Of a stretch of DNA of 10,087 nucleotides, positions 1 through 6,032 are shown in pieces. Where the stretch lies: NCBI GenBank assembly GCA_024278345.1, contig JAJRTK010000015.1, forward strand, positions 1 through 10,087, written 5' to 3'. The translations under genes were made by a program, and so were the position numbers. Position 1 is the first letter of the stretch, and each line of letters starts with the position of its first letter. This stretch comes from a bacterium. Its GTDB lineage: Bacteria; CSSED10-310; JAJRTK01. Below the pieces are notes generated by a model that made no database searches, was not told where the DNA came from, and worked only from the letters and a program-made list of their open reading frames with translations.

Positions 1-5
1 CCCGG

Positions 6-76
6 CGGAGGCTCTGCCTCCGGACCTCCGCTGGGAGCGCCGCTCCCAGACCCACGCCAGGGAGCCAGCTCCCTGG
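6..76. repeat. Cluster of three tandem perfect palindromes
   Basis: Three hairpin-forming palindromes follow each other: CGGAGGC with a 3-nt loop and GCCTCCG (6-22); CTGGGAGCG, one base, CGCTCCCAG (31-49); and CCAGGGAGC, two bases, GCTCCCTGG (57-76). Each is followed by a similar linker (GACCTCCG, GACCCACG, GACCCACA). The arms differ between units while the layout and linker stay the same. This fits an extragenic palindromic cassette rather than a terminator, since no T-run follows. The cluster runs close to the window edge, so more units may lie upstream. Function unknown. Confidence 0.7.
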
Positions 77-90
77 ACCCACATCTTTGT

Positions 91-439
91 GCGCTGCGCG
101 CTTTTTTCGGGTGGCCGGTACCATGACCGAGGCCGGATTTTGCATGCAGGCCTTCCTGTGGGGCAACTGGGACCGACCGGCGGAGGGCAAAAAACATCGG
201 AGGCCGCAGCGTCCAGCCTTTCATGTTTCTGGGGTGGTTCGATGGATCTCGATGAGTGTTAACCCAGGGTAGCGCAGTGGAGAGATGCTTGCAACGCGGA
301 TGTGTGTGGTCTGAACGGAGGCACGGCCAGCCGGTCGGAAGGCCCCCCCGCGAATCCGTGACCGTCGGCGGTCGGGCCGTAAGGGCCCTCCCGGCGAGCA
401 GAGCAAGGCGCGCGGGGTGTCGGCGGACCAATTGGCTTT
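91..439. other. Non-coding stretch, no gene recognised
   Basis: About 350 bases without a convincing gene. Reading frames exist on both strands but give Arg/Gly/Pro-rich translations with no family resemblance and no ribosome binding site. A short GCGC-containing stem followed by six T residues (about 91-107) is too weak to call a terminator. A tRNA A-box look-alike at 270-280 has no matching T arm. Nothing else is supported. Confidence 0.5.
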
Positions 440-950
440 GTGAAAGTTTCGAGAGCGGTTCCGTTCGCGGTTCGATGGCACGGCGGTCTGGTGGCGGGGG
501 GAGCGCCCAGGAAGAGGGTGGCGGGCTGGTACCAGCAGGGGCAGGTCTATCTTTTCCAGAAGCCGACCGGTGGCTGGAGGGACATGACGGAGACGGTGAA
601 GCTGGTGGCGGCGGCCGGGGGGAGCTGGACCGTTTCGGGAGTTCGTTGGCGGTGTGGGAGCGGGTGGTCGTGCGACGAGGGAAATGGCGAAGCTGGTGGC
701 TTCGGACGCCTTGGCCGGAGTTCGTCTGGGTCGCTCGGTGTCGGTGGATGAAGAGATTGTGGTGGCGGAAAGCGAAGAGACGAACGGTGAAGGAGCGGTC
801 TACCTGTTCGAGCGTTCCGCGGGCGGCAGGGGAGACGGAGTCGAGGCGGCGCGGCTGCTGTTGCCGCCGGGCACGGTTGGCGGAGATCTCGGACGTTCGG
901 TGTCGGTATCGGGAAAGGCGGTGGTGGCCGGCGGAGCCGACCACCGATGA
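440..950 (+). pseudogene. Decayed FG-GAP repeat (beta-propeller) protein fragment
   Basis: FG-GAP repeats build integrin-alpha-like beta-propellers in secreted or surface proteins. Here they appear piecewise in three + strand frames. One frame gives GQVYLFQKPTGGW and then ETVKLVAAAGG (about 539-619). A second gives DRFGSSLAV followed by ERVVV (628-672). A third, running to a TGA at 948-950, carries AKLVASDALAGVRLGRSVSV, then GAVYLFERS, then GDLGRSVSVSGKAVVAGGAD. The order kL-a-x-x-FG-x-SV-x-V-x-x-VVxGA-x-GavYLF is the usual repeat cycle. It recurs about three to four times with FG partly changed to LG. At least two frameshifts are needed, there is no start or signal peptide, and the C-terminus is cut. 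This looks like a relic of a larger gene. Sequencing indels are an alternative, but several errors within 500 bases of otherwise clean sequence are less likely. Confidence 0.6.
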
Positions 951-1251
951 CCACCTCCCTTCTCTTTCCTGGCAGGGGTGGAGAGGAAGGGGAAGCTATC
1001 GAGTGGGAGGCCCGAAAGGCCCGCCCGGGAATTTCGCCCGCCCAACAGTGCGAGGCGCAAACCGCGGCCATCCGCGTACCATGAAAGTACATGGTTGAAT
1101 CCAACTTCGACGGCGTGGTCATGGCGCTCCGCGCCTTCCACTTTCATCTTCCGGGGTGTGGTCGCCGGGATCATGCTCGTTAAGGCGGGACATTTCAAGG
1201 ATTGTGGAGTTGTGAGCGCCCGAGCAACGCCTCGCACTGTTCGGCGGTCGT
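951..1251. other. Non-coding stretch with small hairpins
   Basis: No gene is recognised between the FG-GAP remnant and the REP-like palindrome. Small inverted repeats are visible: CCATG, six bases, CATGG (1079-1094), and GGCGC-TCC-GCGCC (1123-1135). Translations in all frames are Arg/Pro-rich and unlike known proteins. This may be intergenic debris left by decay of the FG-GAP gene. Confidence 0.45.
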
Positions 1252-1291
1252 CCGAAAATTGTAGCATGCGGGTCTCCCGGCCCGCATGCAT
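1252..1291 (+). repeat. REP-like GTAG-headed palindrome, copy 1
   Basis: A 40-bp sequence repeated exactly at 9927-9966. It reads CCGAAAATT, then GTAG, then a hairpin with 9-bp perfect arms (GCATGCGGG and CCCGCATGC) around an 8-nt loop. A GTAG (or GGAG) tetranucleotide directly before a stem-loop is the known signature of bacterial REP elements mobilised by RAYT (Y1/TnpA-REP) transposases. No RAYT gene is in this window. The copy lies just upstream of the regulator promoter, with the hairpin ending about 33 bases before the -35 box. Confidence 0.75.
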
Positions 1292-1319
1292 CGGGTGCCC
1301 CGGTTTGCCCATCAATGGC

Positions 1320-1349
1320 TTGACAATGTGCGCCTTGGGTTATTATCAT
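1320..1349 (+). promoter_or_regulatory. Sigma70-like promoter for the Lrp-family gene
   Basis: A perfect -35 box TTGACA (1320-1325) is followed after 18 bases by TATCAT (1344-1349); an overlapping TATTAT (1341-1346) would give a 15-base spacer. Transcription would start near 1356, leaving a short leader before the start codon at 1392. The adjacent REP-like hairpin lies upstream and would not be in the transcript. Confidence 0.55.
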
Positions 1350-1391
1350 TAGGCAGAGTTGTCGTTTCTCTGAATGATTGTTGGGTTTCTC

Positions 1392-1928
1392 ATGGATTCG
1401 ACCGACAGGAAAATTCTTGAGGCGCTGCAGGAGGATGCCCGGGTTTCCAGGGCGGCCCTGGGCCGGGCCGTGGGGATCAGTGCCCCGGCGGTTCACGAAC
1501 GGATCAAGAAGCTGGAGCGTGGGGGGGTGATCCGGGGTTACCGTGCCATTCTCGACCCTGGGGAGACAGGGAACGGGCTGACGGCATTCGTTTTGGTTTC
1601 CACGACGGATGCACGGCTGGAGGATCGTTTTATCGGGGAGATGGTCGCGCTTGCGGAGGTGCAGGAGTGCCACCACGTGACGGGGGAATACAGTTTGCTC
1701 TTGAAGGTGCGTGCGTCGTCCATTGAATCGTTGCAGGGCCTTTTGATGGAAAAGATCGGGGAGGCTTCGGTAGTGACGCGGACGAACACGATGGTGGCGC
1801 TTTCTACGGTGAAGGAGGAGACGCGGCTTCGTGTGGATGGAGGCGGGGAGTGGGGAAACTGGGTCTTGGGGTTGGGCAAGGTTTCCGGGGGAGAAGAAGG
1901 CGAGCGGCGGTCGTCGGCGGACGGCTGA
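1392..1928 (+). CDS. Lrp/AsnC-family transcriptional regulator
   Basis: A 178-residue member of the leucine-responsive/feast-famine regulator family, which senses amino acids and binds DNA as dimers or higher oligomers. The N-terminus (about 3-50) is the typical AsnC-type winged HTH: DSTDRKILEALQEDARVS, then LGRAVGISAPAVHERIKKLE and GVIRGYRAILDP. The effector-binding RAM domain covers about 64-140, including CHHVTGEYSLLLKV and a late TNTMVALSTVKEE strand. Starting at 1392 (MDSTDRK) matches the usual family N-terminus; an in-frame ATG at 1374 would add six residues. Neither has a strong ribosome site. A 30-residue Gly/Trp-rich tail after the RAM domain exceeds the usual length of about 150, and its last nine residues overlap a degenerate repeat. 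The lat gene lies 166 nt downstream; mycobacteria also pair an Lrp-family gene with lat, so this is probably its regulator and may also be autoregulated. Confidence 0.9.
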   Translation: MDSTDRKILEALQEDARVSRAALGRAVGISAPAVHERIKKLERGGVIRGYRAILDPGETGNGLTAFVLVSTTDARLEDRFIGEMVALAEVQECHHVTGEYSLLLKVRASSIESLQGLLMEKIGEASVVTRTNTMVALSTVKEETRLRVDGGGEWGNWVLGLGKVSGGEEGERRSSADG

Positions 1929-1957
1929 CGTGAGCGGAACGCAACCCAAGAGAAAAG
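1901..1957 (-). repeat. Degenerate dispersed repeat, copy D
   Basis: Read on the minus strand, this begins CTCTTTTCTCTTGGG and continues TTGCGTTCCGCTC, then a CCGTCCGCCG block. The 13-base core is identical to that of copy B (9584-9596), and the pyrimidine-rich lead and the CCGTCCGCCG block are also shared, with a small deletion between. A 13-base match alone could be chance in a GC-rich window; the shared flanks and the gene-3'-end position raise the odds. It overlaps the last codons of the Lrp-family gene. Confidence 0.45.
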
Positions 1958-2085
1958 AGTGTTGAGAATGGGTCGTGTGCCCCGTGGGGGTTGGTGGCCG
2001 GTTCCGGTCTAAGCGGTATTTTGGCGCGATTGGCGCAGAGTGGGAAACTGGGGCTTTCCCGGAAGGGTGGCCCGCTACGTTAGAC

Positions 2086-2094
2086 GAGGAAGAA
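2086..2094 (+). promoter_or_regulatory. Ribosome binding site that fixes the lat start
   Basis: GAGGA at 2086-2090 lies four bases before the ATG at 2095. This favours 2095 over the much earlier GTG at 1975, whose extra 40 residues resemble nothing in the family, and over the internal ATG at 2125. Confidence 0.7.
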
Positions 2095-3432
2095 ATGGCA
2101 GACGGAAAGGCGGTGTCGTGTAGGATGGAGGCGAAAGAAGTTCGCAAATCGCTTGGGCAGCACATGCTGGTGGACGGCCTGGAGCTGGTGTTGGATCTGG
2201 AAAAGAGCCATGGGGCGATGGTTTACGATGCTGAGTCCGGGCGTGAGTTCGTGGATTTCTTTGGCTTTTTCGGGTCGGCGGCCCTTGGGTTGAATCATCC
2301 TTGGATGCACCGGCCCGAGGTGGAGCGAGATCTGTTGAGAGCGGCGCGTGGGAAGCCGTCCAATTCAGACATTTACACTGAGGAGATGGCGCGTTTCGTG
2401 ATGCGTTTTTCGGAGGAGGTCATGCCGGCGGAGCTTCCTTACCTTTTCCTGATTTCTGGAGGAGCGCTTGCGGTGGAGAATGCGCTCAAGGTGGCGTTTG
2501 ATTGGAAAACGCGGCGAAATGCGGCTTGTGGTGTTGGAGTTTCGGGAAATCGGGTGCTCCATTTCCGCCACGCTTTTCATGGGCGGACGGGTTACACGAT
2601 GTCGCTGACGAACACCGATCCCACGAAGATCTTGAACTTTCCCAAGTTCGATTGGCCCCGGGTTTCGTCTCCCGCGGTGGTTTGGCCGCTGGAAGGGGAG
2701 AACTTGCGGGAGGTGGAGGCTCGGGAGGCGCAGTGCCGGCGGGAGATGGAAGAGGCCTTTGGGCGGTATCCCGACGAGATCGCGGCGATCATCGTGGAAC
2801 CGATCCAGGCTGAGGGTGGCGACCGCTATTTCCGGAAGGAGTTCTTCCAGATGCTCCGTGAGCTGGCCGACGAGCATAGTGCGCTCTTGATCTATGACGA
2901 AGTGCAGTCTGGTTTCGGGACGACGGGCCGCTGGTGGGCCTGGCAGCATTACGGCGTGGCTCCGGATGTGGTGGCGTTCGGCAAGAAGGCGCAGGTGTGC
3001 GGCATCATGGCGAGCCGGCGGATTGACGAGGTGGAGAATCATGTCTTCGCCATGTCGAGCCGGATCAATTCCACGTGGGGTGGCAATTTGGTGGACATGG
3101 TGCGCTCGGGTCACATCATTGACTGCATCGTGGAAGAAGGGCTCTTGGAGAATGTTTCCCAGCGGAGCCTGCAGGCGGTGGAGTGGCTCGGAGAGGCCCA
3201 GGCGAAGATGCCTGAGCTGGTGAGCCAGGTTCGGGGGTTGGGCGGGATGATCGCGTTCGACCTTCCTTCGACGGCTCAGCGGGGTGCGGTGATTGGCAAG
3301 GCGTTTGAAAAGGGGCTCTTGTTGCTTGCTTGTGGGAGCCGTTCCATACGTTTTCGGCCTGCGCTGACCATGACCGCCGGTGAAATGAGTCAGGGACTGG
3401 AGATCTTGCAGTCAGTCTTGGCGTCCCTGTAG
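2095..3432 (+). CDS. lat: L-lysine 6-aminotransferase (lysine epsilon-aminotransferase)
   Basis: A 445-residue cytosolic PLP-dependent class III aminotransferase. It moves the epsilon-amino group of L-lysine to 2-oxoglutarate, giving allysine (which cyclises to piperideine-6-carboxylate) and glutamate (EC 2.6.1.36). Family hallmarks are LGQHMLVDGLELVLDLEKSHG near the start, FFGFFGSAALGLNHP, HGRTGYTMSLTNTDP (about 162-176), FPKFDWPR, IIVEPIQAEGGD (E235-E240), YDEVQSGFGTTG with PLP-binding D268, and VAFGKKAQVCGIMA with the probable Schiff-base lysine K297. D268, K297 and E240 sit three positions before D271, K300 and the specificity-switch E243 of the M. tuberculosis enzyme as I recall its numbering. 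Length matches the family (about 449). No aldehyde dehydrogenase is adjacent, so the next step to aminoadipate must be encoded elsewhere. The neighbouring Lrp-family gene suggests amino-acid or stationary-phase control. No clear terminator follows. Confidence 0.95.
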   Translation: MADGKAVSCRMEAKEVRKSLGQHMLVDGLELVLDLEKSHGAMVYDAESGREFVDFFGFFGSAALGLNHPWMHRPEVERDLLRAARGKPSNSDIYTEEMARFVMRFSEEVMPAELPYLFLISGGALAVENALKVAFDWKTRRNAACGVGVSGNRVLHFRHAFHGRTGYTMSLTNTDPTKILNFPKFDWPRVSSPAVVWPLEGENLREVEAREAQCRREMEEAFGRYPDEIAAIIVEPIQAEGGDRYFRKEFFQMLRELADEHSALLIYDEVQSGFGTTGRWWAWQHYGVAPDVVAFGKKAQVCGIMASRRIDEVENHVFAMSSRINSTWGGNLVDMVRSGHIIDCIVEEGLLENVSQRSLQAVEWLGEAQAKMPELVSQVRGLGGMIAFDLPSTAQRGAVIGKAFEKGLLLLACGSRSIRFRPALTMTAGEMSQGLEILQSVLASL

Positions 3433-3483
3433 TTTTTCGTCGCCGGGTGGGCTGTCGTCGGAAAGGCGCCAGTTTGCACCGAG

Positions 3484-3512
3484 TTGGCTCTAGGAGTTGA
3501 AAGCGTTACAAT
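3484..3512 (+). promoter_or_regulatory. Sigma70-like promoter for the membrane-protein operon
   Basis: TTGGCT (3484-3489) and TACAAT (3507-3512) are separated by exactly 17 bases, 4/6 and 5/6 matches to consensus. The predicted start, near 3519, falls inside the left arm of the inverted repeat described next, and the gene starts at 3545, giving a very short leader. Confidence 0.5.
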
Positions 3513-3544
3513 CAGACCTCTTCTTCTAGTCTTGGAGAGGTCTG
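3513..3544 (+). promoter_or_regulatory. Inverted repeat over the ribosome binding site of the first membrane protein
   Basis: CAGACCTC (3513-3520) and GAGGTCTG (3537-3544) are perfect 8-bp inverted arms around a 16-nt spacer. The right arm contains part of the Shine-Dalgarno sequence GGAGAGG (3534-3540) and ends directly before the ATG. If transcription starts upstream of 3513, the RNA hairpin would mask the ribosome site. If it starts near 3519, as the promoter predicts, the DNA repeat would straddle +1 like a repressor operator. The sequence does not decide between these. Confidence 0.55.
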
Positions 3545-6016
3545 ATGCGTTCTTTTTTCGGGCTCGGGGCTGTCTATGTTCTGGGGCTTGCCTTTTTGTG
3601 GTGGATGTTGGAAGGTCCCGCCCTGCCTTTTGGATCGGGGGTGGCGCTTTTCATCTTCTTGTTGCCGGGGTTGGTGACGGGGTGGGCTCGAGGCTCCATG
3701 AGCACGACGGGTTGGTTGCTTTATGCCGTGACCTCGTTTGGGCTGGTGGCTTTGTCCCTGGCATTGGCCATCTGCTTGCTGGGGTTTGGGTTTGCGCCGG
3801 TGGTTCTCGTGCTGTTGGCGTTGTCGGTAGCTGGCTGGTCCTTGGGTCAGAGCCGCCGCCGCCGGCTCATTGCATCGACGACGGACCCCACGGGCGACTT
3901 CCGTCTGGTGGTGCCGTTGGCAGGCCGGCTCTACCGGAGCGTGTTGCCGGCCTGGACCGCCTCGTGGCCGCTGGGACTCTGTGCCCTCGTGGCCGCCATA
4001 ACAGTGCTTTGGCCCTATGCCCTCATCGGCTCGGCAAGGCCGGAGGGACTCGCTTTTCGGACCTTCTTCGATCACGATACTCTGGTGCATTTGGCAGTGG
4101 TGTCGGAGCTGGGAAAAGGGATCTTTCCCCCGATGAATCCCTATTTTGCCGGAGAAGTGCTCCATTACTACTGGCTCTATTTCCTTTACCCCGCCCTGGC
4201 CGGCAAGTTGAGCTTCGGCTTTTGCAGTCCCCTCAACGCGCTGATTTTCTGCAACTATTCAATTGTCTTGCTCTTCTGTGCCACGCTTTACACCTTCCTC
4301 TACACGATTGTGCTACGGCCTGTGGGAGCGATGCTTCTTAGCTGGTTGACGCTCTTTGCCGGGAGCTTTGAAGGCCTCTACGTGTTGCTCTGTGCGGCTT
4401 CGGCGAAAGGGGGGGCCCTGGCTGGGTTGATTCGGGTGCGGGGGCCGATGCCATCGTTGGTTTCGGAATACAACGTGGACGCTGTGACTCGCTGGCATTT
4501 TGCGCCGCCCCAGATCGACACCCTTTATCGGGGACTACTTTACACGCCGCAGCATTTGGTGGGGCTCTGTTCGTTGCTCTTTTTGGGGCTTCTTTTGTCT
4601 TATCGCGAGGCGCGGCCCGTTTCCGTGGGTCTGTTTCTTCTCTTGCTTCCTTTGGTGGGTGTGAGTGGCTTCATCGGCGTGATCGGGATTTGTTGGGTGT
4701 TGGTGTTGGTAGCTCTCGGCATCCTTGCAGGTGAGGCGGGTCGCTGGAGGAAGCTCTTGGTTACGGTGCTGGGCGCTTGTTTCCTGGGGGTACTGGTCTA
4801 TCATTGCCTGGGGATGTTCGGCGGGTCGGAGCGGTTCGTGACGGTTCTTCCCCGGCCCCGGACGTGGAAGAGTCTGTTCTTGCTTCTTTTCCTGAATTTC
4901 GGCGCGATTGGGATGCTCGGTGCGCTCGGGGTGGGGCTGGCCTTTTGGCGGCGAAGCCGGGTGTCGGGGCTCATGGGCGGCTCCGCCATGGCGCTCTTTT
5001 TCTTGCTCTATTATGCTGCCGGCAAGGGAGTTTTCGCGGAATGGGGCGTCGTTGGCGTGGCGATCTATTTGGCGGCTTTGTCGGCTGTGGGGGTTGGAGT
5101 TCTTATCTCTGTCAGAGAGCGATACCGTGGTGCGCGGGATCACCTGGTGCTCTTTTTTATCGCCATGGCGGCGATCTTCTCGGGGTACATACCGGGCTAC
5201 GTCAACGAGTTCGGGTTGCGGGGCGGTTTCGTGGCGGCCCTTTGTCTGGGAGCATTCGTGGCCGGGCTATGGCGTTTCGCCGACAGTTGGGGTCGCGGTG
5301 CGCGCACGGCATTGGCGGTGGTGACCGTTTTTCTGGCGGTTCTGAGTCTGCCGACGACGGCCATCGACTGGTACAATGCCCAGAATCTTCAGAACAAGCG
5401 GTTCATCACTTACGTCAGTCCTCGGGAGGCGGAGGCGCTGGCTTGGGTTCGCCATAACCTGAGGGAGACAGCCGTGGTCCAAGGCCTCCCGGACCGCGTG
5501 CAGAATGGTCGCTGGGGCGAGCGAGGCCGCGGGTTCATCGGTAATTTCATCAATTCCATTGGCGGGCGCCGAATGGCGGTGGGGAAGACCTACTACGCGG
5601 GGCAGTTCCAAATAGGGGAAGATCGGGCTCGCCGCCGGGTCCGCCGAGTCAACCGAATCTTCAAAGCCGGGAGTCTAAGGTGGCGTTTGGAGCCCTTGCT
5701 CCGCTACGGGATCGACTACCTGTTCGTGGGGCAGTACGAGCGTGCCATGAAGAGGGCGGATCCGGGTCTTTTTACCGCGAATCCCCAGTTTTTTGAGCCG
5801 GTCTTCGATAACGAAGAGGTTCAGATCTTCCGGGTGCGCCAGTATTTCGTGTCGGGTTGGCTCAAACGCCCTGCTGCTCATGGGAGGCCCAGTGGGAAAA
5901 AGGCTAATCTTGGCGGCAGGAAGGGTCCTCTTGGCAAGGGGCGTGCGAAGGGACGCTCCAGCCCTATGCAGCCGGTTCTCCGCCAGGAGGGCGGAACTCA
6001 ACCCGAGGCAAAATGA
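3545..6016 (+). CDS. Large polytopic membrane protein, GT-C-type glycosyltransferase-like
   Basis: An 823-residue protein with about 14-17 hydrophobic segments from residue 5 to about 615, then a soluble C-terminal region. After the fifth segment an extracytoplasmic loop carries FFDHDTLVHLAVVSELGKG and FPPMNPYFAGEVLHYYW (174-210). The acidic/His motif with 'NPYFAGE...YYW' resembles GT-C superfamily proteins such as the DUF2298 'YYY' membrane proteins and GT39-like enzymes, which use lipid-phosphate sugars. The C-terminal part (about 623-768) has SPREAEALAWVRHN, INSIGGRRMAVG, LLRYGIDYLFVGQYER (R720-) and EVQIFRVR, as in such families. The last 50 residues are Lys/Arg/Gly/Pro-rich and partly encoded by a dispersed repeat, so they may be a non-native tail. 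GGAGAGG four bases before the ATG supports the start. The next gene begins 16 nt downstream. Exact donor and acceptor are unknown. Confidence 0.75.
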   Translation: MRSFFGLGAVYVLGLAFLWWMLEGPALPFGSGVALFIFLLPGLVTGWARGSMSTTGWLLYAVTSFGLVALSLALAICLLGFGFAPVVLVLLALSVAGWSLGQSRRRRLIASTTDPTGDFRLVVPLAGRLYRSVLPAWTASWPLGLCALVAAITVLWPYALIGSARPEGLAFRTFFDHDTLVHLAVVSELGKGIFPPMNPYFAGEVLHYYWLYFLYPALAGKLSFGFCSPLNALIFCNYSIVLLFCATLYTFLYTIVLRPVGAMLLSWLTLFAGSFEGLYVLLCAASAKGGALAGLIRVRGPMPSLVSEYNVDAVTRWHFAPPQIDTLYRGLLYTPQHLVGLCSLLFLGLLLSYREARPVSVGLFLLLLPLVGVSGFIGVIGICWVLVLVALGILAGEAGRWRKLLVTVLGACFLGVLVYHCLGMFGGSERFVTVLPRPRTWKSLFLLLFLNFGAIGMLGALGVGLAFWRRSRVSGLMGGSAMALFFLLYYAAGKGVFAEWGVVGVAIYLAALSAVGVGVLISVRERYRGARDHLVLFFIAMAAIFSGYIPGYVNEFGLRGGFVAALCLGAFVAGLWRFADSWGRGARTALAVVTVFLAVLSLPTTAIDWYNAQNLQNKRFITYVSPREAEALAWVRHNLRETAVVQGLPDRVQNGRWGERGRGFIGNFINSIGGRRMAVGKTYYAGQFQIGEDRARRRVRRVNRIFKAGSLRWRLEPLLRYGIDYLFVGQYERAMKRADPGLFTANPQFFEPVFDNEEVQIFRVRQYFVSGWLKRPAAHGRPSGKKANLGGRKGPLGKGRAKGRSSPMQPVLRQEGGTQPEAK
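5972..6010 (-). repeat. Degenerate dispersed repeat, copy A
   Basis: On the minus strand it reads GCCTCGGGTTGAGTTCCGCC and later GGCGGAGAACCGG. It shares GGTTGAGTTCCG exactly with copy C, and, on the + strand, CCGGTTCTCCGCC exactly with the end of copy B (9632-9644). It also folds as TCCGCC, five bases, GGCGGA (5979-5995). It encodes the last residues of the large membrane protein. Each exact match is short, so membership is tentative. Confidence 0.4.
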
Positions 6017-6032
6017 TCCGCCGGGGTGTGGG

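Noticed and set aside
91-107. Possible intrinsic terminator (GCGC stem plus T-run)
   Set aside because: Stem of only four pairs with ambiguous loop; no gene ends nearby in the window.
270-280. tRNA-like A-box (TAGCGCAGTGG)
   Set aside because: No T-arm, anticodon stem or acceptor stem can be drawn around it.
256-1098. 280-codon + strand open frame
   Set aside because: Arg/Gly/Trp-rich translation with no ribosome site; FG-GAP pieces appear in the other two frames across the same stretch, so this is a by-product of GC-rich sequence.
1119-2165. 348-codon minus-strand open frame
   Set aside because: Lies opposite the Lrp-family gene and the lat start; Pro/Arg/His-rich with no family resemblance. 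Other long minus-strand frames (2365-3114, 6384-7181, 8412-9368) are rejected for the same reason.
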